A DNA stretch of 64,000 nt from Bryoerythrophyllum caledonicum (taxonomy: Eukaryota > Streptophyta > Bryopsida > Pottiales > Pottiaceae), in NCBI GenBank assembly GCA_963971425.1, contig OZ020521.1:1738501-1802500 (forward strand). Reading direction: 5' to 3'. This document shows, in pieces, positions 10,425-21,250 of this stretch (its first letter is position 1; every line of letters begins with the position of its first letter). The notes below the pieces were generated by a model. That model had not been told where the DNA came from and did not search any database. It was given only the letters and a program-made list of their open reading frames with translations. A program made the translations under genes and the position numbers.

Positions 10425-13400
10425 TCAGCGTGATGACAGAGGACATATGCCACATGCGATTATTGTTGATCTGTTTGGGGAAGCTTCAGGCAAGCACAGG
10501 GCATAATATAAATGATGGATAAAAGATGCAGTGTCGACCTCCAACTGAAGGTTAGGGTTCAGCTTGATCAAAGACTCAAGCAGGAAGATGTCAGCACCAT
10601 ATCTGGCCAACACCGATACGCTTATCGGTATTCCTCGCTCGTTCCCCAACGGAATAGTCACCTGAGCACATGTCGTAAAATTTGACAGCTAGATTGTCAC
10701 CAAAACAGTGAATATTCACAACTAACGTCAGATCAACATCACGACCAACTTACCTGACAGCAACCAGCCATAGTTGCAATGCTCAGCATGCTCAAAGCTC
10801 TTGACTCGAAGATCTCCAGTTCTTTGCCCTTGGCGGTCTTGATTGGCGGCAAACTTGGTGTTGATGGTAACACTAGCAATGCATCCATCTGCAACCCCAC
10901 ATGCACGTTGTCGACCCATGTCACAATAATCTCAACAGAATGAGCATTAGAGAATGATCAACTTCAAGAGACGATTGAATTATGAATCAGACATGTTCAT
11001 GTACTCCAAAACACTCAACTTTCTTTGAGTTTTTACCCTGCGACACAAGAAGCTCGGAGTACCAAAAGAAGTTGAGATTACCATGAGAGCTCAGATTTCC
11101 ATACGAAGTTGAGGTTACCATAAGAATGCCAGATTACCATGGGAGGCTCAGATTACCATGGGAGGCTCAGAGTACCATCAGAAGTCCAGGTCTTCATTAG
11201 AGGTTCAGATTTCCATAAGAAGTTGAGATTACCATGAGAAGCTCATTGATGACAGCCCTTGTTTCATCTTTGACCTTGAGGGCCAATCTGTGCAAGCCAT
11301 CGAGATGAGGAGCCATGGCAAACTTGACTCGCACGTCCACGTCCGGAGGCAGATCTGGGTCCACTTCTTTAAACCATTTCCGGTGATTCTCCTTGAACTC
11401 CCCTCTGCCACAAAGCCACCCGCCCTTCCATAGTCTGCGAGGAAGCCTAACAGAAACTGATTTGGACATAGAAAGCAAGAGTTCACCGCAATATCAAGAG
11501 CATGGCGTCTCGGAGTCCGTCGTAGGTCGAGTATCGGGACGTGTCCTGTTTGAGCAGCCGCTCCTCCTCCATCAAGAAATTCCGCAGCGTGGGCACGTTG
11601 GAGGCCAAGTGCGTCCCAAGATTCACATGTTTTACGAGGCTGCCTGACAAGAGGATCAATTCCACATTAGCATCCACAACAAGGTCCAACCTCTGTCCAC
11701 ATCCTGTCAATACATCACACTAGTGTAGTTATCAAGAACGAAGTCCACTTTCCTTGAAACCACCAACATTCTGCGACATCATCAAGATAAAAAGCATGCA
11801 ATACAGAGCTGCAATTATCAACCTAGGTCCTAACGTGTCGGTGACGGCCCTTGAGAGAACATCCGCAGTGCGAACGGACGAGATTGTGGACATTCCGAAG
11901 CAATCATCAGCAAATAAGACTTCCGGGGGAAGACCCCATTCCAACTCTGGTTCCTGCAACAGCACCTTGGCTGCTGCGTGCAAAACGTAGGGGTCCCTTG
12001 CCAACACCCCTGCATCATCCAAGAAAGGACACAATGAACCCTTTTTGGCGACATCAGCCTACTTCCACATCCTGTAGTAGATGTCAATAAAACGAGAAGG
12101 TGTTGAGATGGAGGTGTATGCTCCCTTACCTACAACGTCGAGGCTTGGCGACACTGGAATTACGCCTGCGGTGGAAATGACTCCATGAGACGGCCGGAAG
12201 CCGTAAATGCCACAAAACGCTGCAGGTATTCTCACTGCTCCCACCGTATCAAGCGCTGCAACTCAAGTCAAGGCCATCAGTTCGGAGTTGCCAATACCCC
12301 ATGGTCATACTGAAGAGAATTTCTAACACAATGATTAGCTAGAAGTGCAATCTAGTGCAGAGTTTGAAGTAGAGGTTTTGTGTACATACCAAGCGCAAAT
12401 TCGATTTTGTTTGCGGCCACTGCAACACCGGAGCCACACGCCGCACCGCCTGCGAAGTGCTTCGGAGCCACAGGATTCTCGGCTTCGCCATCACGCTTAT
12501 TTCTACCAAACAAGCTGTGCAATGCGCCCCCACCATGTCATGCTAAACTGTCCCTACTGACTCAACAAAGACTATCCACTTCAACAGACAGAAATCGCAT
12601 GGCGTACTACACGCATGATATGCTCACCATTACTGTTTCGCAAATTAACCAAAACTGGCCAGTATACATTAATCCCCATGGGTCACACCTTAGGCCAAAT
12701 TCATCCATGGAATGCTTCCCAGTGGACACGGCTCCAGCGTCCAGGATGAGGCTAATGGCAGTTGCAGTTTGCGTGGCCGGCGAGTGCGTTTGCTCCCAGT
12801 CATGGCTTCCAAATCCGGTAACGACCGAGTCCACATCGAACCTATTCATCGCCAAAACACACACAAGTGGTCAGCGTTGCCCCATGAAACCATGAGAAGA
12901 AACCTCTTCACAACATGTCGACATTTTCTTTCATGAAGGCTGCAAAATTCAAGCCATGTGAATATCAGTCAAACCAGACTGAAGAGGACTCTTTCATGAC
13001 ATTCCAGATGCAGAATTCACACATGATTGAGACTAGGTGGAAGAAGACTCGGCTCTCACAGATCTTGGTAGCCGAACTTGCAGTGAACGAGGCTGAGAGG
13101 CGCCGCCGCGGCAACCTCTGGGTCCTTCACCTTCGGCTGCAGCTTCCGCAGCACGAAGTGACGCCAGTTGGGCCACTGCAGCCCGGACAGATTGGGCAGG
13201 CGCAGCGTGGGCAGGTCGGGGATCTCCGGAAGGTCAGGCAGGTCGGAGAACGTGAGGTTGGCCTTCTTCACCAGCACGTAGATGCCGCCGATGCCCACCA
13301 CCGACAACCCTAAAATGATAATCTTTCGTCGCGGCAAGATCCGCCAGTCAGAAGGTGGCGGAAGAGGAGGCAGCGGTGCAGGACGGCATGGAATCTTACG

Positions 13401-13445
13401 CACCCTCGTTGCCACCGCGTGATGCGTCTCACTCCTCTCCGCCAT
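10425..13445 (-). CDS. Membrane-anchored amidase-signature pseudoenzyme, OEP64/AMI1-like, without TPR
   Basis: Nine exons on the minus strand: 13445-13060, 12841-12689, 12502-12390, 12255-12130, 12009-11823, 11639-11487, 11404-11233, 10888-10754, 10661-10425. The product is 553 aa. The N-terminus (about 45-65) has a hydrophobic helix after a basic stretch, then a Pro-rich 'DLPDLPEIPDLP' segment. The rest aligns exon by exon with the Toc64 gene at 14832-18267: exons 2, 4 and 8 have identical lengths (153, 126, 135 nt). The Lys-cisSer-Ser triad of the amidase signature family is gone: Gln127 replaces Lys (FGYQDL), Ala200 replaces cis-Ser (GGAACGS) and Ala224 replaces the nucleophile (DTVGAVR). 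The last two lie 24 residues apart, exactly as in active enzymes. Open frame and intact splice sites argue for a functional non-enzymatic protein, not a pseudogene. Which membrane it enters is unknown. Confidence 0.85.
11040..11240. repeat. Minisatellite built from the exon 7 / intron 7 boundary of the amidase-like gene
   Basis: About nine degenerate units of 16-22 bp, for example 'agattaccatgggaggctc' twice in tandem near 11130-11170, run along the intron. They end at 11221-11242, where the last unit 'ttgagattaccatgagaag' is the true exon end plus 5' splice site read on the minus strand (CTTCTCATG followed by GTAATC). Several upstream units therefore carry decoy GTAATCT-like or GTACTCT-like donors. 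Confidence 0.75.
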
Positions 13446-14831
13446 GTCTCTACTAATGGTATCTCTAAAACTCTACCCCCATGCCATCAGAACCGAATTA
13501 CTGCTTCCATCTGCTGAGTTCCACGCAACTGGGTCCTGCTACTTCGACCTCTGCAAAACTTCGAACCCAAAAATCATCAACACCAGCGAGGAATTCCACT
13601 CAGCGGCATGCTCCTCTTCAAGCAAAATGCTGAGGTTCTCCGTTTCGTAGGTCAGCTCTTGCAAGGTACGATCGCCCCTTCCTGGACACTACAACATCTT
13701 CATGTCCGTGGACACTATAAGATCTTTAGCCTGCAACAGCTTCAGCCTGGACACTGAAATTACTTGAGTTCTCATGACAGAAGTGTCGATTTAGGCTGAA
13801 GAAGTCGTTTCAGTGGACAGCAGTTTTCATGACAGAAGTTTTCATGTAGCAGAAGTTACTCCGTGCGACTCTCTAAGTTGTTTCATGACAGATTCACATG
13901 TCATCAAAGACGATAGCGAGAAGGGTGACGCCAGCTGCTGCCCTCCATTGGCGGCGGTTAACAGATATTGGAGACCTCACATTCCTGTCAATCGGGTCCC
14001 GGACTCTCACTCAAGTGCCAACTCCGCCATCGAGACGTCACATAACTTTCTCACATCAACTGATGCACATGAAAACTCCCCAAAAATCCTTGCTCACATC
14101 AAAACTCCGTCCGCGCGTCATTCCTTCCTGATTCTCTACATTCCAGAGATCTGTCCCACATAGTGCACATGATGAGCGGGATGAGTATGCTAGGCAAGCT
14201 CTGGAATCGTGGCGGTGGCGGATAGGCGAAGCCTGGAGGTGGATGAAGGCTAGCATTCGTAGCCTGCAAACCCTAGCCTTGAGTGATGCCAACTGAACTG
14301 CAACTTGTCTTCAAGGGATTATCCAAAATGGGGGCCTTCTATTGCACGTGAGATTGCTGTTGCGCAATTGGAGGTCGATGCGCTATTCGCGCTTCCAGAG
14401 CTTGCCTTTCAATCAAAGGCATTCTGATTGTACCCCTCTTTTGGCTTTTCCTGAGGTGCAGGTGTAGCTTGTGCGGAATGGTGTGTAGAAGCTCGTTGGT
14501 GAGGAGAAACAGGTGCCGAGATTGCGCTTCTGGGTCGGAGAGTGGAGGAGAAGCACTTGAGGTATTGGATTGACACGAATTGGGAGCTGTTGACGCAGAG
14601 ATGTGAGTTGCAGGAGCTCGGCAGCTCACTCGGCCTTCAAGTCTGGCCCTTCGAGGATCAGATGAGATGCGGCAACGCAACGTTTTTGAGGAGGAGCTAC
14701 AAGTGCTTGCTCTTGCTTGAGCCATGAGGGGGTTTAAGGATGTGATTCCAGGATGCCCGCAGCTCTTGAAGGTTAAGCCGTTGTAGAGATACCCAGTATT
14801 GTACTTGTTGGGAGGTCGTGTTTGTGGAGCC
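13446..14831. promoter_or_regulatory. Shared divergent upstream region of the amidase-like and Toc64 genes
   Basis: The two paralogues start at 13445 (minus) and 14832 (plus), leaving 1386 bp between start codons. The region must contain both promoters and 5' UTRs. It is of mixed composition with short direct repeats such as 'ttcatgacagaagt' and 'ggacact' around 13680-13860. A 164-codon minus-strand frame (14833-14339) overlaps the Toc64 start and has no recognisable domain. I see no obvious TATA boxes. Confidence 0.4.
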
Positions 14832-17800
14832 ATGCCGGCGCTGGTGAGGTCGTTCGGGGTGCTCCTAAGTCTGGGAATTGCGGGCTACTTCATCCTGCGG
14901 CGCAGATTGGGAGGGCGCAAGGACAATGGCGCCTTCATCGAGTACTTCGACCTGCTGCCTGCACCTCCGCCCTCGCCTCCCAATGCTCCGCATCCGCTCT
15001 CGGGACTCACGTTCGCAATCAAGGACATGTAAGAATTATCACCCTAGGGTTTATAGTTTTGCAGCGGCATCTCTTTTCTCAACGCCTTGTTGGTGCAGAT
15101 TCGATGTGGAGGGGTATGTGACAGGGTTTGGCAACCCCGAGTGGGCGTCGACGCATGAGCCTGCTGCAGCGACTGCGCAGGCGGTGAAAATTCTTCTGGA
15201 CGCGGGCGCGACGTGCGTCGGCAAGCTGCACATGGACGAGCTTGCTTACAGGTCTGCCTCTTCTACACACCGTTTCGTTTCCTCTTTTTTGCTGCTGCGC
15301 GGACAGTGAATATTGATGTGGATACATGTGCAGCATCATTGGCGATAACAAGCATTACGGCACTCCAGTCAATCCTGTTGCGCCCAATCGTGCTCCCGGA
15401 GGATCGTCGAGCGGGTCCGCAGTTGCGGTGGCGGCAGACTCGATAGACTTCTCTCTAGGTAAGTGTGCCGTGAAAATTTGTCATGGTTGCAAGAAAATGG
15501 TTGTAAAATATGGGACCTTGCATAAAAATGATTTGGGAAAAATGGTTGCAGAAAACTGGTTGGAAATGAATGGTTGCGAAAAGAATGGTTGCGAAAAAGA
15601 ATGGTTGCAGATCAATGGTTGCAGAAGACTGGTTGCGTTAAATTGGTTGTGAGAAAATGGTGCTGATGATCACTTGGGTGATTTTTTTAGGAACGGATAC
15701 TGCAGGCAGTGTCCGAGTTCCAGCGGCGTGTTGTGGAGTTTTAGGGTTCCGTCCTTCACAAGGGGCTGTTACATCTGTTGGAACTGTTCCTATGGCACAA
15801 AGCCTTGATACTGTTGGTACGCACTTTGATTCTCTTGGCATCTGCTGTTTTTTTCATTTTTGCATCCCTTCGTTCCTGGCGCTCGAGAGTATTACTTTGA
15901 AACTGTACTGATTTTGTGACTGATTGTGTTGTACAGGTTGGTTTGCACGAGATGCAACGATTTTGCGGGAAGTAGGGCACGTTCTGCTTCAGCTTCCTTA
16001 TTCGGATGTGAGACAACCTCGGCGGTTTCTCATTGCGGAAGATTGCTTTGAGCTCTCCGTGATTCCAACGGACCAATCTCTAGGAGCAGTTGTTAGATCG
16101 ATCGAGAATCTTCTTGGACGTACGTGTTTGTCCCTTCCTATTTTCGTCGTAGATTTTGCGCCAGTTCTTGAGAAAATAATGTTTTTCTTTTGGTTCCTGT
16201 GCTTTTGTACAGGGCAAGTGTTGCAGCACATCAACCTTGGAGATATTGTGGAACGAACCGTGCCAAGCCTCAAGGATCTACAGAGGCAGATCAGTGGCGG
16301 TGCTGATCTGGGAGCACTGTCCTTGCTCCGGTTCACCATGCAGATACTCCAGAGGTGGGTACCTCTTGTAGGGAACAGAAACATGTTGTTTTGTCATGTT
16401 GCTGCATGCAATAATAGAGAGTGGTACTCTCTTTTACCTTCGCAATGAATAGGACACTGTGTGAGCACGACATTGTGTACGTCTGTTTTCAGCACCTATT
16501 CGTTCTTAACCTTTGTTCTGTCTTCATGTTTTAGGTGGGAGTTCAAGGTAAATCATGAAGAGTGGTTGACCGCAGTACAACCTAAACTAGCTCCTGCTGT
16601 AGCTGCCAGAGCAGAAGCCGCTCTCGCGACAAGCTCTCATTTGGTGCCGCTTCTCCAGAGAATCAAGGAGGAAGCTCGCTATGCCATCAATGACCTCCTT
16701 CGGGTAAAATGCTCTAATGACACTGGCCTTTTCTCACTATTTTCTATCGACATTCTGCTTGAAAGCTAACCCTATGGTGGTTTTGTTTGCAACAGAGCGA
16801 CGTGCTCCTGGTGATGCCCACCATTCCAGACATTCCTCCCAAACTAGACACCAAACCAGAGAAACTCGAAGTGTTCCGGAACAAGACACTGGATTTGATA
16901 TGTGTATCAGGGATGTCCGGTTGCTGTCAGGTGTGTTTTTCTCCCTTCCCAAAGTCGCCTGAGGTTTTGCCTAAATTAGGACAATGGTAGCCTTTCTCTT
17001 GCCTGTAATGGTTTCACGTTTATTGACATGAACTGTAATAAACGCAGGTTACAATGCCGGTGGGAGAGTTCAATAATGTGCCCATGGCAGTGTCCTTACT
17101 TGCGAGACAAGGATCTGACCGCTTTCTACTCGACACGGTATTAGCTTTGTATTCTTCAATACAGGAAGAAGATCAGAACGAAGTTGACCACCACTCTACT
17201 TTGAGTAATGGCACCAGTGATGCTGCTGAATTGGCCAAGGAAAAGGTGCTATTTCCGAACCTGTGTAGAGATGCACATTTACATGGTTTCAAGCTGTTCA
17301 GAGGAAAGTGGAGAATTCAGCCAATGGTCATCAGTTTGGTGGCTTTTGTAGGGCAATGCAGCATTCAAAGAAGATGCTCATTGGAAATGAAATCTGACCC
17401 TTGTCAAATGAGCTGTTGGAAAAGAAAGCTAACCCTATGGTGGCTTTTGCAGGGCAATGCAGCATTCAAAGAGAAGGACTTTAAGAAAGCCATCGTTCAT
17501 TACTCGGAAGCTATTCGTTTGAATAGGAGCAATGCAACGTACTACAACAATCGTGCCATGGCTTATCTTCAACTTGCGCTGTAGGTTTTCTATGTTTCCT
17601 TTCTGGTGTTGAAACTGGTTGTTTTGAGGTCAACTCGTTGCTCACCCGCCTTGCGTTTTAATCTTGTCAGATTTGCAGAAGCAGCGACTGATTGCACGAA
17701 GGCGCTGAGTATCGATAAGAAGGTGAATTTTTCTTGCTGAACCATATGTGTATAGTCATTAAAACCTACACGCCGCTGATAATGTTTTGAATTTGGTACT

Positions 17801-18267
17801 GATACTAGGGCGGACTTGCAGAATGTAAAAGCATATTTGAGGAGAGGCACCGCTCGTGAATTTGTAGGAAACTACAAAGGAGCCAACGAAGGTCAAGATC
17901 GCTTGCCTCTTAATCTTCCATCATCATGCTTTTATAACCCAATGAAATTAGTCCCGTGTTTCCATCCGAACGTGTTTATTCCCCTGTTTCTTCTCTTGAT
18001 CTGTTAAGTCCACCTTTTATAAGGCAAGGTCCAAAGGTTATAGGATCACACCAAAGTGCTGTCTTCTTCTATTTCCATGGCTTGCATATCAATGCTACAA
18101 TGTCTTCACTGTGTTGCTTTCTTTCCAGGTTTGGATATTTTCTCTTGAGGTACTAATTTTGTCAGAGAAATCATTGTTTGTGTGCAGATTTTAGTCGAGC
18201 GTTGATACTGGAACCCACGAACAAGACAGCAAGCGAGTCCCTGAAGAGGCTGAAGAAGCTCATTTGA
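14832..18267 (+). CDS. TOC64: Toc64/OEP64: amidase-TPR receptor of the chloroplast (or mitochondrial) outer membrane
   Basis: Thirteen exons: 14832-15028, 15099-15251, 15334-15458, 15691-15816, 15937-16119, 16213-16354, 16535-16703, 16796-16930, 17048-17245, 17453-17580, 17671-17722, 17822-17891, 18188-18267. The product is 585 aa, close to the usual ~590. Toc64 docks Hsp90-bound preproteins at the outer envelope; the related OM64 does so at mitochondria. An N-terminal helix (about 5-22) precedes the amidase fold, and three TPRs start at residue 477 ([29 protein letters not shown]). These keep the Asn, Asn, Lys and Arg expected of a chaperone-binding carboxylate clamp. The amidase triad appears intact: Lys64 (FAIKD), Ser141 (GGSSSGS) and Ser165 (GTDTAGSVR). 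To my knowledge the seed-plant Toc64 has lost the nucleophile, so this is notable. Chloroplast versus mitochondrial location cannot be read from sequence. Confidence 0.92.
15480..15660 (+). repeat. Tandem 'AATGGTTGC' repeat in intron 3 of the Toc64 gene
   Basis: Units of roughly 12-18 bp containing (A/C)TGGTTG(C/T) recur at least ten times, most regularly from 15540 to 15660. The array lies wholly within the intron between exons 3 and 4. It has no coding potential relevant to the gene. Confidence 0.75.
17338..17475 (+). repeat. Partial tandem duplication of the intron 9 end and exon 10 start of the Toc64 gene
   Basis: The stretch 'ggtggcttttgtagggcaatgc' at about 17338 recurs at about 17440 with the acceptor changed from TAG to CAG. 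Similarity continues into 'agcattcaaag', so the first 20 or so bases of exon 10 are duplicated inside intron 9. Separately, 'gaaagctaaccctatggtgg' before the true acceptor also occurs at 16762-16781, just before the exon 8 acceptor, which suggests a second copying event between introns. Confidence 0.7.
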
Positions 18268-19307
18268 CAAGGGTCAGATTTCTCTTACAACAACTTCAAT
18301 GTTTCCTAGGTCGTAGTATTGTAGGCCTGTTTTCCTTTTTTTGGTTTTTTTTGGGGGCTGAATTGACAGGAAGCGTTCAGTTTGAGCTGGACCCATGGTC
18401 ACTGTGTAGACCCTCCGAATCCGATGTGCATAGCAGAGGTAGACGAATTGCAATCCGGTGTATTTTAGTGAACAACAACATGATGGTGTACGTATTGTTT
18501 CCCTGGAATGGAAGTGATACCGTTCCTCTCTTCTAAGGTCCCTTTCGAAGATTCTTTTTTTGGTTACAAGGTTGTAATGATTTGCTGGATGGTACAACCA
18601 TATTTTGCTGCTCATGGCAAAAGCTTTGGGCCTTTGGTAAAATCTTGTTTGGTACAAGTTTAGGACTATTTGTCTAGGTTGTAGTCTTGTGCTGTACTTG
18701 ACCACTGTTCATAAATGCTTAAATTGCTGCTGACTTTCTGTTTGGAATTTACGTGGACATGAAGGACGTGTGATCGATCTTGCTATGAGGGCGGGGTTTC
18801 ACTTGGCCAGCTTTTATTGACCAGATACATAGAAAAATATTTCCATCAGGAAAGGGTAGAGGTTATGTGGTAAGAACCCACATTCAAACATATCTACCAC
18901 AAAAATAGTTTTACAGCATAAGCTTTTGCCGATCAGAAGTGAAAGCATCTTCCTTGTGCATGCCAAAATCTGGGTACGTGAATTCAGCCACTTTATGAAA
19001 GATTTAATTGCCATTTCATCAACTTTTTGTTTCAGCATCATTCATTTTGGTTTTGAATTCCTCTTGGCTATTAAGTGTCAAGCGTAGACCTCATGCAGTT
19101 CTGTAACACACAACTTTTGTGATTAATTTGCGCAGTAAAGGTCCAGCATTTCTTGAGCACTACAGTAAAATGGATAACCCCAGCGTTGCACAAAATTCAA
19201 TAAAATGATATGGAAGAGCAAATCTCGTAGTAGGTTACACGGCAATTGTGGTCCCCAGCTGCCTCACCAATCTCAGGAAGTTCCCCTAGAAGCAAGTCTG
19301 TTAACCC
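18268..19307. other. 3' flank of the Toc64 gene and spacer
   Basis: This holds the Toc64 3' UTR, then AT-rich sequence with no recognisable gene. A 143-codon minus-strand frame (18705-18274) has no domain I know and is probably chance. Confidence 0.45.
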
Positions 19308-20367
19308 TTAACCCCTAAACTACCAATCCATTTTCAAACCAAAAACACTTCAAATGTGCTCGTTTCAGTGCAATGAGTAAGGAAGAAAACCTAAACTATT
19401 ATTTCTAGTTTAAACCGTAGAATCTTAATAAAGACTTTTTCAGTAACATACTCACAAACTTTCATAAACTTTGAGAGCACGGATTGAAAGATTAAAGTGT
19501 TTGAAGTACATAAAACCGTTCATTTTCTTCCATGTGTTTGGTTGGATCAAGAGACTTTGACTTCACTTGGTGCCCAATCTTTGCACTACACAAGGTATAA
19601 ATTCATTACCACCATGTTAAGCATGACGTTAGTTCCTTGTACACCAATTTTTAGAGGTAAACAAAGGGTGTAGCATATTCAAAAAAATTGTGCAAGGAGT
19701 GGAGGTTCAAAAATTGTCAATTCATGTTATATTTTTTTGTGAACTTATTATGTTTTAGAATGAGAATCCGAATGGTCAATAAGAAGGTTTACACCACATA
19801 ATACCTTGGGGGAAATGAAAAGTAAAAAATACAAAGATCTCAAAGTATTATTATGTGGAAAGGAAGAAGATTTTGTGGGTACCTTGCCTGACAATGTGCG
19901 ACAATGTGTGAAAAATGTTTGACTTGGATTAATATGCTACTTTTCACTAAAGGCAAGATTTCTTTTTGTTGACAATATGGAAGGAAATAATATTATTTGT
20001 TGTTATAGAAAATCTCACATTCAACAAAGTGTCATAGCAAAAGTTTTTGAAGTTGCCCAACTTGCCCGCTCTCCCCATTTGAAGTTTCGGCAGGCAACTA
20101 CCGAAGCATTTATTTTTTCCTGTCACATTGATTCGACACAATGGATATCACATAGGTATTGCACGAGTATCACCTAGATCTTGTACGGGTGTCACCTTGG
20201 TATTACATAGGTATCGCCTAGCCAAATCTCTTGAAATTTCCAAAATTTTGGACAAGTCCCCATTTTGAATTAATTATGTACGAAACTGACCATAGCGTAG
20301 GGTAATAGAAACCTCCTCAAACCTTTTGGTAATTTAGGGGTTAAAGGTTTGGTAATTTAGGGGTTAA
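19308..20367. mobile_element. Non-autonomous TTAA-flanked TIR element with a duplicated right terminus
   Basis: The left end TTAA-CCCCTAAACTACCAA starts at 19308. The right end, read as complement, is TTAA-CCCCTAAATTACCAA, ending at 20344. A second copy of the 23-bp right terminus (unit 'ggtttggtaatttagggg') follows directly and ends in another TTAA at 20364-20367. A partial 'ttaaccc' repeat precedes the left end. The interior shares order and sequence with the copy at 2547-3650 ('accgta.aatctta', 'gcgtttgaagt' versus 'gtgtttgaagt'). It also carries a short array based on 'ggtatcacctaggtattaca' around 20138-20222. No transposase is encoded. Confidence 0.6.
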
Positions 20368-20436
20368 AGGTTAGTGGGGGACCATAAATAGTCACGTATT
20401 TTACTCGTAACAGACAAAAAATGTACTAGAACTTAG

Positions 20437-21250
20437 TTAACCCCTAAAGGACTGATGTCCCCTCGGGGGATGTTTTGAGTTTGGGTAAGGTACCACGTTC
20501 TCAATTCTAGGCATTATTTTCTGAGATTTTTTATTGAATGGCCAACTTTTGATTAGCTTTGCGTAGACACAAATTTCGTAGAATTCCGACTTATGGTTCA
20601 AAAGTTACAATTTATTTTCACTTACATATACAAATAGTGCAACAGTTTAGTGTGACATATCACAAATACTGTCACCAAACTTTAATAACTTCTAAATTCA
20701 ATAGAAATTCGAGTTTTTGTCCATTTAAAAGAAAGAAAATGTCCTCTTGGAAAGAGATTGAGATCTTTGCATCTACCGTACGGATTTGTGAATTTCAAGT
20801 ATTTGAGAAGGGTATGATATATGCAAAATATAAAGTGTATTGTTGATTCTCGGCACATAGGTGCATTGCAGGATTTTTTAGGACATCTTCTACACCTCTT
20901 CTACTTCTAAAATTTGGTGCACATGTGCCTATCATGATCCTTTTCAAGTTAAGACACTAAAATCACAGCCCGTAGTGCAAAAGTTGCCATAGAAGGTGGT
21001 CGAAGTTTGTTGAAGGTGTATAGTATGACCTGAAAAAGAGATTGTGTTGCACTTCATAGGCTAATATCTTTCAATCCGTGTGGTCAAACTTACCAAAAAT
21101 TTCACCACACACTCTCATACAAGTCTAGTACAAGATCTTACGGTTAAATTTTCAAAAAAATGATTTTGTATCATTTTGTGTTGAATATGCTGAAAATGGC
21201 AGTTTTGGAGTGTTTTTGAGGAAAAATTGCCTTGGTCCTTTAGGGGTTAA
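20437..21250. mobile_element. Non-autonomous TTAA-flanked TIR element, most clearly bounded copy
   Basis: It begins TTAA-CCCCTAAAGGACTGATG at 20437. It ends 'ccttggtcctttagggg' plus TTAA at 21250, whose complement is TTAA-CCCCTAAAGGACCAAGG. The 12 bases after TTAA are a perfect inverted repeat. At 814 bp it is the shortest complete copy. Its right subterminal region ('ggcagttttggagtg') matches the left subterminal region of the 2547 copy in inverse orientation. Only 69 bp separate it from the duplicated end of the preceding element. Confidence 0.65.

Noticed and set aside
11040-11242. CRISPR-like array
   Set aside because: Units are degenerate and contiguous without unique spacers, and the genome is eukaryotic.
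11540-11710. Frameshift between exons 5 and 6 of the amidase-like gene
   Set aside because: Using the acceptor at ggcag (exon from 11639) with the donor after 11823 restores phase 2 to phase 2, so no frameshift is needed.
10425-13445. Calling the minus-strand amidase-like gene a pseudogene
   Set aside because: All nine exons are open, splice sites are canonical and phases consistent. Only catalytic residues are changed, which fits a pseudoenzyme.
14339-14833. 164-codon open frame on the minus strand overlapping the Toc64 start
   Set aside because: It overlaps the Toc64 first codon and 5' UTR, has no recognisable domain or partner exons, and its Ser/Arg/Pro composition fits a GC-rich non-coding strand.
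20437-21250. Tc1/mariner (TA duplication) reading of the TIR family, with ACCCC as terminus
   Set aside because: The base outside the TA would then be free to vary, but it is T on every left end and A on every right end seen, so TTAA fits better. Not fully excluded without empty sites.
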